The notes under the pieces were generated by a model, which was given only the letters and a program-made list of their open reading frames with translations, ran no database searches and had not been told where the DNA came from. Shown in pieces: positions 53,611 to 62,509 of a stretch of 64,000 nt of DNA. The DNA comes from Candidatus Atribacteria bacterium (lineage in GTDB: Bacteria > Atribacterota > Phoenicimicrobiia > Phoenicimicrobiales > Phoenicimicrobiaceae): the NCBI GenBank assembly GCA_003513845.1, contig DOTB01000015.1:6557-70556 (forward strand), given 5' to 3'. Each line of letters opens with the position of its first letter. Within the stretch, counting starts at the first letter, position 1. The position numbers and the translations under genes are program-made.

Positions 53611-53644
53611 AGTCGTTAGTGAATAGTGAAAAGTAGTTAGTATA
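53610..53644. repeat. heptad array of TAGTNNN units
   Basis: TAGTCGT, TAGTGAA, TAGTGAA, AAGTAGT, TAGTATA in register, beginning on the last base of the terminator. Confidence 0.8.
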
Positions 53645-53734
53645 AATACAAATTGCAAATTAATATAATTAACTAGTAAATTATGCAATGTTTATATATG
53701 ATAAATAATCTGTTCTTGCAAACTTAAAAATATA

Positions 53735-53811
53735 AACTCATTACTCATTACACATATTATTTATTACGGTATTTCTATATGCTCTACGCTAAAATACGAG
53801 ATACAAGTTAG
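53735..53811. repeat. eleven-unit degenerate heptad array
   Basis: AACTCAT, TACTCAT, TACACAT, ATTATTT, ATTACGG, TATTTCT, ATATGCT, CTACGCT, AAAATAC, GAGATAC, AAGTTAG. It ends 2 nt before the stop codon of the decarboxylase beta-subunit gene. Confidence 0.65.
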
Positions 53812-53813
53812 TT

Positions 53814-54932
53814 TTATTGCAATAAAGTCAACATCACTCCTGCAGCAACTGCAGTCCCTATTACCCCAGCTACATTTGGCCCCATTGCATGCATTAATAA
53901 AAAGTTTCTTGGATTAGCTTCCTGACCAACCTTCTGGGCTACTCTTGCTGCCATTGGTACAGCAGAGACCCCAGCTGCTCCAATTAAGGGATTAATATTT
54001 CCACCAGTAATTTTATTTAATAACTTCCCAAACAAAACTCCCCCTGCAGTCCCAAATGCAAAGGCAATCAAGCCCAGGATTACTATTTTAATAGTACTAA
54101 AAGTTAAAAAATATTCAGCTTGCATAGTTGCCCCTACACAAGTTGCCAAAAAAATAGTAACAATATTTATTAATTCATTTTGGGCAGTTTTAGATAATCT
54201 ATCTACTACTAAGCTCTCTCTGAATAAATTTCCTAACATTAACATCCCGATAATAGGAACTGATGCAGGTAATAAAAGGCCAATTAAAATAGTGGAAATT
54301 ATAGGAAAGATTATTCTCTCACTTCGAGATACAGGTCTAAGTTGTTTCATCACAATCTTTCTTTCCTCCGGGGAAGTCAATAGTTTCATTATGGGAGGTT
54401 GAATTATAGGAACCAAGGACATATAAGAGTATGCAGCCACCGCAATTGCTCCTAATAATTGTGGAGCCATCTTAACGGTAAGATAAATCGCTGTGGGTCC
54501 ATCTGCCCCACCAATAATTCCTATAGAAGCTGCTTCGTAAATATTAAACCCTAAAAGCACAGCTCCGATTAAAGCTATAAAGACCCCTACTTGAGCAGCT
54601 GCCCCTAAAAGAAAGGTTATCGGATTAGCTAATAAGGGACCAAAATCAGTCATTGCCCCTATGCCCATAAAGATTAGACAGGGGAATATTTCATGTCTTA
54701 TTCCAAAAGAAATAAAATATAAAAGACCTCCCTCTTCCATTATTCCAGTTAAAGGTAAATTTACTAATACTGCTCCAAAACCAATGGGTAGAAGTAGTAA
54801 AGGTTCACATTTCTTTACTATAGCAAAATATAATAATACTCCTCCCACAATGATCATTATTACATTGCCTCTGCTGAGTTCATTAAATCCTGAAAGACTA
54901 AACAAAGAAAGGACTTTCATTAGAAGATCCAT
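53814..54932 (-). CDS. Na+-translocating decarboxylase beta subunit (MmdB/OadB)
   Basis: This 372-residue membrane protein couples decarboxylation of the biotin-bound carboxyl group to Na+ export. It has about ten helices and the conserved ion-path motif [15 protein letters not shown] near residue 140, with [23 protein letters not shown] near 310 and [19 protein letters not shown] at the end. AAGGAG lies 8 nt before the ATG. With the next three genes it forms a methylmalonyl-CoA decarboxylase. Confidence 0.94.
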   Translation of the reverse strand: MDLLMKVLSLFSLSGFNELSRGNVIMIIVGGVLLYFAIVKKCEPLLLLPIGFGAVLVNLPLTGIMEEGGLLYFISFGIRHEIFPCLIFMGIGAMTDFGPLLANPITFLLGAAAQVGVFIALIGAVLLGFNIYEAASIGIIGGADGPTAIYLTVKMAPQLLGAIAVAAYSYMSLVPIIQPPIMKLLTSPEERKIVMKQLRPVSRSERIIFPIISTILIGLLLPASVPIIGMLMLGNLFRESLVVDRLSKTAQNELINIVTIFLATCVGATMQAEYFLTFSTIKIVILGLIAFAFGTAGGVLFGKLLNKITGGNINPLIGAAGVSAVPMAARVAQKVGQEANPRNFLLMHAMGPNVAGVIGTAVAAGVMLTLLQ

Positions 54933-54951
54933 TTAAATTCTCCTTTCTATT

Positions 54952-55365
54952 TTATCCTATCACCATTAAAACATCACCGGTATCTACCATATCATTTACT
55001 GCTGCATTTATCTTTTTAATACTACCAGAGGTATTAGCCACAATTTCGTTTTCCATCTTCATAGCTTCTAAAATTAATAAAGTATCTCCTTCTTTTACAC
55101 TATCTCCCTCAGCAACCTTTAACTGAAGAATTTTACCAGGCATTGGAGCTACCACTTCTTCTCCAGCAATTGCTGTTGTCGGCGCCTTAGATGTTGCCGG
55201 GCTATTGGGAACCTTTGCCGATTTTGGTTTCGTTACTTCTTCTTGTACTTTTGTCACTACTGGTTGAGGAGCGGAAACAATCCCTCCTGATGTTTTATTT
55301 TCACTTACTTCTTCTACCTCTACCTCGTATATCTTTCCTTCAACTTTAATTTTAAATTTTCTCAT
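54952..55365 (-). CDS. biotin carboxyl carrier protein of the decarboxylase (MmdC-like)
   Basis: This 137-residue carrier has a Pro/Ala-rich linker (about 30-65) and a C-terminal biotinyl domain with the biotinylation site EAMKMEN (Lys103) and the EGD/GDT turns. It shuttles CO2 between MmdA and MmdB. It is 19 nt from mmdB and has a strong GGAGG site. Confidence 0.93.
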   Translation of the reverse strand: MRKFKIKVEGKIYEVEVEEVSENKTSGGIVSAPQPVVTKVQEEVTKPKSAKVPNSPATSKAPTTAIAGEEVVAPMPGKILQLKVAEGDSVKEGDTLLILEAMKMENEIVANTSGSIKKINAAVNDMVDTGDVLMVIG

Positions 55366-55387
55366 TTTTTATAGTCCTCCTCTTACT

Positions 55388-55768
55388 TCAATATTTAATA
55401 TTTTTTCCTAACATTAATTCTTGTCTCCCCATCGCAGTCCAGGGATTTATTGTAGACGGTTCATATTTTCTTATACTTAGTATTTTAAATTCCCTTCTTG
55501 GTCTTTCTAAATACGAAGCCACGGCGGCAGTGATTACTGCCACTAATTTACCTTCGATTTCTTCTTCTCTTATTATCCTGGAAGGACTTTCTGCTGGAGG
55601 GACAACCTTAACTTCTTCAACTTTGGGCGTTTTTTCTTTAACTTTAGTTTTAATTTTAACGGCATTTTTTAACAATACCATAACCAAAGCTAAACCACTC
55701 AGAACTGCAAATACTAAAACCATATCTATAATAGCTAATTGTACAGCTCCGCTTATTTCTTCAAACAT
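55388..55768 (-). CDS. decarboxylase gamma/delta subunit (OadG family)
   Basis: This ~127-residue protein has one N-terminal membrane helix (MVLVFAVLSGLALVMVLL) and a soluble C-terminal tail ending in WTAMGRQELMLGKNIKY, typical of OadG/MmdD proteins that assemble the complex. I chose the ATG at 55768 (GGAGG 11 nt upstream) over the alternative start at 55849, which lies in a heptad array. Confidence 0.88.
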   Translation of the reverse strand: MFEEISGAVQLAIIDMVLVFAVLSGLALVMVLLKNAVKIKTKVKEKTPKVEEVKVVPPAESPSRIIREEEIEGKLVAVITAAVASYLERPRREFKILSIRKYEPSTINPWTAMGRQELMLGKNIKY

Positions 55769-55793
55769 ATTTATTCTTTCCTCCTTCATATTA

Positions 55794-55828
55794 TAGTCGT
55801 TAGTCGTTTGTGAATAGTATATAGTTAA
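55794..55828. repeat. heptad array of TAGTNNN units
   Basis: TAGTCGT, TAGTCGT, TTGTGAA, TAGTATA, TAGTTAA in register, 26 nt upstream of the chosen OadG start. Confidence 0.8.
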
Positions 55829-55886
55829 AAGCAAAAAAGCTAAAATCATAATTTAAAACTAAAAAACTTTCTTTGCATTGTTTGTT

Positions 55887-55958
55887 GTAGGGGTCGAATT
55901 TATTCGACCCGAATTATTTCGGTAATTTTTCTTACGGGCTTGATAAATCAAGCCCTTA
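55887..55958. repeat. REP-like hairpin pair
   Basis: GTAGGGGTCGAATTTATTCG with its partner, a 24-nt linker, and the inverse GGGCTTGATAAATCAAGCCC ending in TTAC. Confidence 0.75.
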
Positions 55959-56030
55959 CTTCTGTTATTTCCGCATCTTTATGTCATTCCCGCGGAAACG
56001 GGAATCTATTCTTCTTCTTTCCCCGGTATT

Positions 56031-56057
56031 TGTGGGCACGATTCATCGTGCCCCTAC
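56031..56057. repeat. single REP-like hairpin
   Basis: GTGGGCACGATTCATCGTGC followed by CCCTAC. It matches the right-hand hairpin of the MITE-like elements. Confidence 0.65.
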
Positions 56058-56116
56058 ATTATATACATCTCGTTATAATCTTAATTTTATATTTATTTTT
56101 TTCTTTTTCTTGCTAT

Positions 56117-56147
56117 TTACTAACGACTATTTACTATTCACTAATTT
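56117..56147. repeat. inverted heptad array at the 3' end of mmdA
   Basis: TTACTAA, CGACTAT, TTACTAT, TCACTAA are the reverse complement of the TAGTNNN array at 55794. They run into the mmdA stop codon. Confidence 0.75.
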
Positions 56148-57702
56148 ATACTGGAAAATTACCATGTTTCTTCGCCGGTCTACCTTCCCTTTTGGTAGAT
56201 AACATCTCTAAAGTAGTAATAAGTCGAGGTCTGGTTTCTCGAGGATCAATAACCATATCTACATAACCTCGTTTAGCTGCTTCATAAGGGTTAGAAAATT
56301 TTTGCCGAAATTCTTCAATCTTTTCCTGTCGAACTTTTTCTGGATCTTCTGCTTTAGCTATTTCTTTTCTAAAGATAATATTGGCAGCCCCCTGAGATCC
56401 CATTACCGCTATCTCAGCTGTAGGCCAGGCAATTACCTGATCCGCTCTTAAGTCTCTGCTACACATTGCCAGATAAGCACCACCATAAGACTTTCGAGTA
56501 ATCAAGGTAATCTTGGGAACAGTAGCCTCAGAGTAAGCATATAATAATTTTGCTCCATGTCTAATAATTCCTCCATATTCCTGCGCAGTTCCAGGTAAAA
56601 ATCCTGGAACATCTACAAAAGTTAAAATAGGAATATTAAAGGCATCACAAAATCTGATAAAGCGAGCAGCTTTATCAGAGGCATCAATGTCTAAACAACC
56701 TGCCAAAATTTTTGGTTGATTGGCAATTATACCTATGGATTGACCATTCAATCTGGCAAACCCGGTAATAATATTGGTTGCAAAATATTGGTGGGCTTCA
56801 AAGAAATCTCCTTCATCTACAATATACCTTATTATCTCTTTCATATCATAAGGTTTATTGGGGTCAGTAGGTACAATATTTAAAAGAGCTTCTTCTATTC
56901 TATTTGGGTCATCTTTACATTCCGTTTGAGGAGGATTTTCCATATTATTAGAGGGTAAATAACTAATCAACTTTCTTACCATCTGATAAACTACCTCTTC
57001 ATTCTCCGCGGCAAAATGAGCCACCCCACTCTTTCTATTATGGGTCATTGCTCCCCCCAACTGTTCTGGAGTTACCACTTCACCGGTAACTGCCTTAATT
57101 ACTTCTGGGCCAGTAATGTGCATTATACCGATATTTTTTACCATAAATACAAAATCCATTATGGCAGGAGAATAAACTGCTCCTCCGGCTGCGGGCCCAA
57201 CAATTACAGATATTTGGGGAATTACCCCTGAGGCAATAGTATTGCGATAAAAAATTTGACCATAGCCACTTAAAGAATCTACTCCCTCTTGAATGCGTGC
57301 TCCTCCGGAATCGTTTACTCCGATGCAAGGAGCGCCCATAGTCATAGCCATATCCATTACTTTACATATTTTCTTGGCATGCATTTCCCCCAGAGAACCA
57401 CCAATAACAGTGAAATCCTGAGCAAAAACATAGACCAGTCGCCCATCAATAGTACCATAACCAGTTACAACTCCTTCTCCAGGTGCCTCCACTTTATCCA
57501 TACCAAAATTAGTACACCTATGTTCTACTAAAAGGTCAAGCTCTACAAAACTATCTTTATCTAAAAGAAGATCAATCCTTTCTCGGGCAGTCAGTTTACC
57601 TTTTTCATGTTGAGCTTGTATTCTTTTCTCTCCACCCCCAGCCTTCACCTTCTCTTCTTTTTCTCTTAAGGCTTTTATTAAATCATTAATCGAAAATTCC
57701 AT
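56146..57702 (-). CDS. mmdA: methylmalonyl-CoA decarboxylase alpha subunit / acyl-CoA carboxyltransferase (MmdA/PccB)
   Basis: This 518-residue carboxyltransferase has two crotonase-fold halves: N-terminal [24 protein letters not shown] and [22 protein letters not shown]-terminal [40 protein letters not shown] and [14 protein letters not shown]. It transfers the carboxyl of methylmalonyl-CoA to biotin. The membrane subunits next door mean it works as a Na+-pumping decarboxylase, not a propionyl-CoA carboxylase. No biotin carboxylase subunit is visible in the window. Confidence 0.95.
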   Translation of the reverse strand: MEFSINDLIKALREKEEKVKAGGGEKRIQAQHEKGKLTARERIDLLLDKDSFVELDLLVEHRCTNFGMDKVEAPGEGVVTGYGTIDGRLVYVFAQDFTVIGGSLGEMHAKKICKVMDMAMTMGAPCIGVNDSGGARIQEGVDSLSGYGQIFYRNTIASGVIPQISVIVGPAAGGAVYSPAIMDFVFMVKNIGIMHITGPEVIKAVTGEVVTPEQLGGAMTHNRKSGVAHFAAENEEVVYQMVRKLISYLPSNNMENPPQTECKDDPNRIEEALLNIVPTDPNKPYDMKEIIRYIVDEGDFFEAHQYFATNIITGFARLNGQSIGIIANQPKILAGCLDIDASDKAARFIRFCDAFNIPILTFVDVPGFLPGTAQEYGGIIRHGAKLLYAYSEATVPKITLITRKSYGGAYLAMCSRDLRADQVIAWPTAEIAVMGSQGAANIIFRKEIAKAEDPEKVRQEKIEEFRQKFSNPYEAAKRGYVDMVIDPRETRPRLITTLEMLSTKREGRPAKKHGNFPV

Positions 57703-57724
57703 TTGATTATTTTACCACCTTTCT

Positions 57725-58129
57725 CTATTCATTTCTTTCGCATAATTCGATAAGAATTCCATTAGTACTTTTGGGATGTAAAAATGCTATTTTAGCCCCC
57801 CCTGCTCCATATCTTGGTTTTTCATCAATCAATCTAATTCCTTTTTCTTTTAATTCGCCTAAAATACTTTCCAGGTTATCTACTTTGAAGGCAATATGCT
57901 GAATTCCTTCTCCCTTCTTTTCAATAAATCTGGCAATAGGCCCGTCAGGGGAAGTAGATTCTAATAATTCTAACTCACTATCCCCTAAAGGTATAAATGC
58001 AACCTTAACTTTTTGTTCTTCTATAATCTCTACTCCAATGATTTTTAAATTGAGTATATTTTCAAAGAGATGTTTAGCCTTTTCAATACTTTTTACTGCA
58101 ATACCAATATGATCTATCTTTTTCACCAT
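57725..58129 (-). CDS. mce: methylmalonyl-CoA epimerase
   Basis: The enzyme interconverts (2R)- and (2S)-methylmalonyl-CoA. The 134-residue VOC-fold protein has [19 protein letters not shown], the metal-binding His and Glu positions, [17 protein letters not shown] and the C-terminal [16 protein letters not shown]. Its start overlaps the MeaB stop (TAATG). Confidence 0.95.
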   Translation of the reverse strand: MVKKIDHIGIAVKSIEKAKHLFENILNLKIIGVEIIEEQKVKVAFIPLGDSELELLESTSPDGPIARFIEKKGEGIQHIAFKVDNLESILGELKEKGIRLIDEKPRYGAGGAKIAFLHPKSTNGILIELCERNE

Positions 58130-59085
58130 TATTTCTTTCCTCCTTGAGTATAAGAATACATTAATATGTCTGATATTTTTTTTACTGCAGTATAGGGGTC
58201 CTCATCACGTTTTACTACCTTGGTTACTATCTCATTTAAAAATTCATTACTAACAGAATCAGCTAGTATTTCTTTCCATTTCTCTTGAATAATATCGAAA
58301 ATTTCTTTCTTAGCACTTTCTCTACGCCTTTGTTCTAACTCTCCACTTTCTTTTAAGTATTCCAGGTGATGTTTGATCTCTCGCTCAAGTTCCTGAATCC
58401 CAAAATCACTTGTAGCAATAGTTTTTAATACTGGGGGTCGCCATTGGCCATTTTGATTTAGATCTAACATCATTTCTATTTCTGTAATTAATCGTTCACA
58501 GCCTTCTTTGTCAGCTTTATTTACTACAAAGATGTCTCCGATTTCCATTATACCAGCTTTTATAATCTGGATATCATCTCCCATTCCTGGCATAGTTATT
58601 AATACTACAGTATCAGCTACTTTAACTATATCTACTTCTGCTTGTCCTACACCTACTGTCTCAATAAATATTACTTCCTTACCCAGGGCATCTAAAATTT
58701 TAACTGCCGCCTGAGTTACTTGAGAAAGTCCCCCCAAATGTCCTCGGGTTCCCATACTTCTAATAAACACACCCGGATCAGTACTCAAATCTTGCATCCT
58801 GATCCTATCTCCCAATAATGCTCCTCCAGTAAATGGACTAGTAGGGTCTATTGCTATAATACCTACAGTTTTTCCTTGTTTCCGCAAACTCTTAGTAAGT
58901 TTATCAGTAATTGTGCTTTTTCCTGCTCCGGGAGGACCAGTTATTCCAATCACTAAAGCATTTCCAGTATAACTATAAAGCTCTTTTAAAATATCTTCTG
59001 CTTTATCAAAATCATTTTCTGCTAAAGTAATTAGTTTAGCAGCTGCTCTACGATCACCATTAATTATTTTTTTTACAATCTCCAT
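58129..59085 (-). CDS. meaB: MeaB/ArgK-type GTPase, methylmalonyl-CoA mutase chaperone
   Basis: MeaB protects and reloads B12 in the mutase. The ~318-residue protein has Walker [15 protein letters not shown], switch regions [21 protein letters not shown] and the base motif VNKADKEG. I chose the ATG at 59085 (AAAAGG 8 nt upstream) over the TTG at 59130, which is inside a heptad array. Confidence 0.94.
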   Translation of the reverse strand: MEIVKKIINGDRRAAAKLITLAENDFDKAEDILKELYSYTGNALVIGITGPPGAGKSTITDKLTKSLRKQGKTVGIIAIDPTSPFTGGALLGDRIRMQDLSTDPGVFIRSMGTRGHLGGLSQVTQAAVKILDALGKEVIFIETVGVGQAEVDIVKVADTVVLITMPGMGDDIQIIKAGIMEIGDIFVVNKADKEGCERLITEIEMMLDLNQNGQWRPPVLKTIATSDFGIQELEREIKHHLEYLKESGELEQRRRESAKKEIFDIIQEKWKEILADSVSNEFLNEIVTKVVKRDEDPYTAVKKISDILMYSYTQGGKK

Positions 59086-59102
59086 TTTCATTACCTTTTT
59101 TT

Positions 59103-59130
59103 CGTATTGCGTATCGCATATCGCGTTCAA
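59103..59130. repeat. heptad array upstream of meaB
   Basis: CGTATTG, CGTATCG, CATATCG, CGTTCAA in register, of the TCGTATC class. Confidence 0.65.
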
Positions 59131-59277
59131 ATTTATTTGGAAAAACTTTCATAATATTATCAAGGGACAACCCTTTTGACAAGGCCTTAAGTTCATCTAT
59201 TTTGCCAATTTCGGATTCACTAGCTCAATTCGTTTTGGTAATTTTTTACTCTAAAGCTGTACGCTCTACATTATCTT

Positions 59278-59673
59278 CTATTTTACTTTCTCCTTAATAA
59301 AATTAATTATATCACGCGTATCAGTACCAGGCGTAAATATTTCAGCTATACCTACTTTTTTAAGTTCAGGAATATCCTCTTCTGGAATTACTCCTCCCGC
59401 AATTACTATAATATCCTCCGCCTTATTTTCCTTTAAAAGCCTCATTATTTCCGGAAAAAGATGTGTATGGGCTCCTGATAAAATACTTAATCCTATAACA
59501 TTAACATCTTCCTGAATTGCGGTTTCTACAATCTGTCGAGGTGTCTGACGTAATCCAGTATAGATTACTTCCATTCCAGCATCCCTTAAAGCTCTGGCAA
59601 CAACTTTTGCCCCTCGGTCATGACCATCGAGACCTGGTTTGGCTACTAATACTCTAATTTTTTTCGCCTTCAT
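59278..59673 (-). CDS. methylmalonyl-CoA mutase B12-binding subunit
   Basis: This 131-residue protein is a stand-alone cobalamin-binding domain with DGHDRGAK (DxHxxG, His 19 as lower ligand), [16 protein letters not shown] and [16 protein letters not shown]. It pairs with the large subunit 17 nt upstream. GGAGG lies 8 nt before the ATG. This two-subunit form is a known natural variant and not a broken gene. Confidence 0.95.
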   Translation of the reverse strand: MKAKKIRVLVAKPGLDGHDRGAKVVARALRDAGMEVIYTGLRQTPRQIVETAIQEDVNVIGLSILSGAHTHLFPEIMRLLKENKAEDIIVIAGGVIPEEDIPELKKVGIAEIFTPGTDTRDIINFIKEKVK

Positions 59674-59690
59674 TTTTTAACCTCCGCCTT

Positions 59691-61370
59691 TCAAAGCTTT
59701 ATTGATTCTTTATATTCACCAAATTCACTTCTCAATACATCACAAATTTCTCCTAAGGTAACATAGGATTTAACACAGTCTAAAATAAAAGGAATTAAAT
59801 TGGCATCTGTTTTAGCTGCCCTTCCCAGTGCACTTAAACTTACCTTCACTTTTTGATTATCCCGAGTTTCCTTTAACTCCCTTAGTTTTTCTACTTGACG
59901 ACGACCAACTTCTGGGTCAACTCTTAGTAAACCTTTGGGTGTTTCTTCTTTAATCTGGAATTTATTCACCCCTACGACTATTCGTTTACCTTCTTCAATC
60001 TCCTTCTGATATTGATAGGCACTATTCTGGATTTCTTGTTGGATAAACCCTTTCTCAATGGCTCGAGGAGCACCACCCAATTTATCAATTTTTTCTATAT
60101 ATTTTAAGGCTTGTTCTTCAATATTTTTAGTTAATACTTCTATATAATAAGACCCCGCTAAAGGATCTATTGTTTCGGTTACTCCACTTTCATAAGCAAT
60201 AATTTGTTGAGTTCTAAGAGCAATTCTCACTGAATCTTCAGCTGGCAAAGCTAATGCTTCATCTCGGGAATTGGTATGTAGAGATTGGGTTCCACCTAAT
60301 ACTGCTGCTAAAGCTTGTATGGTAACCCTGATAATATTATTGTCTGGTTGCTGCGCGGTTAAAGTACATCCAGCTGTTTGAGTATGAAATCTAAGCATTA
60401 GAGACTTTTTATTTTTGGCTCCAAATCTTTCTTTCATAATTCTTGCCCATAGCCTACGAGCTGCCCTGAATTTAGCCACTTCTTCTAATAAATCATTATG
60501 AGCATTAAAGAAAAAAGATAATCGTGGAGCAAAATCATCTACTTTTAATCCACTCTTTATTGCAGCCTCTACATAGGCTATTCCATCAGCTAAAGTAAAA
60601 GCTACTTCTTGAATTGCTGTTGCTCCTGCCTCGCGAATATGATATCCACTTATACTAATAGCATTCCAGCTGGGCATTTCTTTAGAACAAAATTCAAAAA
60701 TATTGGTAATTAATCTCATTGAGGGATAAGGAGGGAAAATATAGGTCCCTCTGGCAATATATTCTTTTAAAATATCATTCTGAATGGTTCCTTTAAGTTT
60801 ATCAGGAGATACCCCCTGCTTTTCTGCTACTGCGATATACATAGCTAAAAGTACAGCCGCGGGAGCATTTATAGTCATTGAGGTACTAACTCTATCTAAA
60901 GGAATACCATCAAACAATGTCTCCATATCTTTTAGTGAATCTATAGCAACCCCAACTTTACCTACTTCTCCCAATGACATAGGATGATCTGAATCATATC
61001 CAATCTGAGTGGGCAAATCAAAAGCAATGCTTAATCCAGTTTGTCCCTGGGTTAATAAGTATTTATAACGTTTATTTGATTCCTCAGCAGTACCAAAGCC
61101 AGCATACTGGCGCATAGTCCATAATCGTCCCCGATACATAGTTGGCTGAACTCCCCGTGTATAAGGATATTCACCGGGGAAATTCAAATCTTTAAAATAA
61201 TCAAAATCTTCCAGATTATCAGGTGCATAAAGCCGGTCAACTTCTTCTCCTGAACCTGAAACAAATTTATCTTTTCTCTCGGGAAAACGCTCAAGGGTCT
61301 TTTTTATAGTACTATTTTCCCATTGCTCTCTTAGTTGTTTAATCTTTTTTATTTCATTTTTATCAAACAT
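59691..61370 (-). CDS. methylmalonyl-CoA mutase large subunit
   Basis: This B12-dependent mutase subunit interconverts succinyl-CoA and (2R)-methylmalonyl-CoA. The 559 residues form the TIM barrel: [76 protein letters not shown] and [13 protein letters not shown]. The B12 domain is encoded separately. It is the first gene of the module. The start has AGGGGTG upstream, and a heptad array lies 21 nt further up. Confidence 0.96.
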   Translation of the reverse strand: MFDKNEIKKIKQLREQWENSTIKKTLERFPERKDKFVSGSGEEVDRLYAPDNLEDFDYFKDLNFPGEYPYTRGVQPTMYRGRLWTMRQYAGFGTAEESNKRYKYLLTQGQTGLSIAFDLPTQIGYDSDHPMSLGEVGKVGVAIDSLKDMETLFDGIPLDRVSTSMTINAPAAVLLAMYIAVAEKQGVSPDKLKGTIQNDILKEYIARGTYIFPPYPSMRLITNIFEFCSKEMPSWNAISISGYHIREAGATAIQEVAFTLADGIAYVEAAIKSGLKVDDFAPRLSFFFNAHNDLLEEVAKFRAARRLWARIMKERFGAKNKKSLMLRFHTQTAGCTLTAQQPDNNIIRVTIQALAAVLGGTQSLHTNSRDEALALPAEDSVRIALRTQQIIAYESGVTETIDPLAGSYYIEVLTKNIEEQALKYIEKIDKLGGAPRAIEKGFIQQEIQNSAYQYQKEIEEGKRIVVGVNKFQIKEETPKGLLRVDPEVGRRQVEKLRELKETRDNQKVKVSLSALGRAAKTDANLIPFILDCVKSYVTLGEICDVLRSEFGEYKESIKL

Positions 61371-61390
61371 ATTTTCACCCCTCTTACAAA

Positions 61391-61425
61391 TCGTATCTCG
61401 TTGTTCGTATCTCGTATCTCGTTAA
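61391..61425. repeat. heptad array TCGTATC
   Basis: TCGTATC, TCGTTGT, TCGTATC, TCGTATC, TCGTTAA in register. With the inverted array at 61508-61542 it frames an 82-bp centre. Confidence 0.8.
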
Positions 61426-61507
61426 AATATAATTAACTAACCGTTTTGATTACACTCTTTAATACAAGAGATTTATAGTCAACCTTTTATTCTTTTACTT
61501 TTTTTAC

Positions 61508-61542
61508 GAGATACTATTCACGATTCACGAGATACGAGATTT
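61508..61542. repeat. inverted heptad array GAGATAC
   Basis: GAGATAC, TATTCAC, GATTCAC, GAGATAC, GAGATTT in register, reaching the stop codon of the P-loop/Asp23-like gene. Confidence 0.8.
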
Positions 61543-62350
61543 AGTATTTTAAATCATAAACAAAAATATTTATTAAAATTACACTTATACCTGTTATATA
61601 TTCTAATTCTTTTTTTAAATATTTTTGAATTTTTAAACCAACCTGTTGTATGTTTTCGCCATATAGGAATACTAAATTGAGATTTACTAAAATGCCATCA
61701 TCTTTTATATTGATCTGGGATTTCCCTAATTTAACCACTTCTTTAAAATCTTTAAGAATATAAATAATTATATCTAAAATTGCATTTTCCGATATATATA
61801 ACTTTCCATAATAGCTAAAAGGTGGTCTTACAATCGCCCTTTCCCCAATTTTTCTTTTACCATATCTGCGTTTATAAAATATTTCTAACGACTCCAATAA
61901 ATTTATGGGAAATTTTCTTTGAACCTCAATACCTGGAAGGGGGATCACGTGTCTCCCTTCTTTTAACCTGCTAAGTTTTGCTTCTTCAATTTCTTTTTCG
62001 GATGAAATATCTTCAATTTTGAAAATCCTCTTAGGTGGAGGTAATTCTAATGTCTTAATAATTTTATCAATCATTCTAATTGAAGTTCCTATAACAAGGA
62101 TCTTAGCTGGTTTAGCTTTTCTTATAGTTTCTTTTACCTCATAAGCATGGGAAGGCTCCTCAAAGATAGCTGTCCTTATAGCCTGAATTCTATTCTTTTC
62201 TCTTTTGGCAGAATGACCGGCTAAAATCTTATCTTTCCTAATTAAAAGGCCATCATCTATAATATAGTTTATGTTAAATTTATGAGCAACCAAAAGGGCC
62301 TTATAACTTTTGCCTGTTCCACTCTCTCCAATTAAGGCAAATACTTCCAT
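61541..62350 (-). CDS. P-loop ATPase fused to an Asp23/Gls24-like domain, unknown role
   Basis: The 269-residue protein begins with a Walker A motif GESGTGKS (residues 8-15) and a nucleoside-kinase-like domain of about 150 residues (FNINYIIDDGLLIRKDKILAG, IRKAKPAKILVIGTSIRMI). Its last ~90 residues (ENAILDIIIYILKDFKEVVKL, then GILVNLNLVFLYGENIQQVG and LKKELEYITGISVILINIFVYD) match the pattern of Asp23/Gls24 (DUF322-like) proteins. I do not know a characterised protein with this fusion. It lies between mutase and glutamate dehydrogenase genes in its own unit. Confidence 0.65.
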   Translation of the reverse strand: MEVFALIGESGTGKSYKALLVAHKFNINYIIDDGLLIRKDKILAGHSAKREKNRIQAIRTAIFEEPSHAYEVKETIRKAKPAKILVIGTSIRMIDKIIKTLELPPPKRIFKIEDISSEKEIEEAKLSRLKEGRHVIPLPGIEVQRKFPINLLESLEIFYKRRYGKRKIGERAIVRPPFSYYGKLYISENAILDIIIYILKDFKEVVKLGKSQINIKDDGILVNLNLVFLYGENIQQVGLKIQKYLKKELEYITGISVILINIFVYDLKY

Positions 62351-62376
62351 TTTTAATTGCCTTCTTCCAGTATTTT

Positions 62377-62404
62377 CCGTATCTCGTATCTCGTATTTAG
62401 TATC
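62377..62404. repeat. heptad array TCGTATC
   Basis: CCGTATC, TCGTATC, TCGTATT, TAGTATC in register. With 62476-62503 it forms an inverted pair around a 71-bp centre. Confidence 0.8.
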
Positions 62405-62475
62405 ACGCCAAAAAAATACATTCTAATATATAATTTTAAATTTCTTTAATCTTTCTGACTATTTATTTTTTACGA

Positions 62476-62503
62476 GAGATACGATTCACGAGATACGAGA
62501 TAC
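62476..62503. repeat. inverted heptad array GAGATAC
   Basis: GAGATAC, GATTCAC, GAGATAC, GAGATAC in register, 6 nt from the glutamate dehydrogenase stop. Confidence 0.8.
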
Positions 62504-62509
62504 TAATTT

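Larger units (their letters stand above)
53494..53813. other. 320-bp gene-free region with terminator and heptad arrays
   Basis: The gap holds the terminator hairpin at 53575-53610, a TAGTNNN array at 53610-53644 and an eleven-unit array at 53735-53811 that ends 2 nt from the decarboxylase beta-subunit stop. No clear promoter boxes were found for the downstream gene. Confidence 0.6.
55769..56145. other. intergenic region with repeats in the methylmalonyl-CoA operon
   Basis: This 377-bp gap between mmdA and the OadG gene contains a left heptad array, a REP-like pair, a TGTCATTCCCGCGGAAACGG-type element (55982-56010), a single REP-like hairpin and a right heptad array. No gene and no clear promoter were seen, so the operon may be read through it. 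Confidence 0.6.

Noticed and set aside
55940..56266. plus-strand frames of 73 and 108 codons
   Set aside because: They run through REP-like and heptad repeats and into the antisense of mmdA; hydrophobic content comes from AT-rich repeat DNA.
57095..57328. 77-codon minus-strand frame inside mmdA
   Set aside because: An out-of-frame shadow of the carboxyltransferase gene.
59278..61370. methylmalonyl-CoA mutase split by a frameshift
   Set aside because: Both parts have their own ribosome-binding sites and match the natural two-subunit form.
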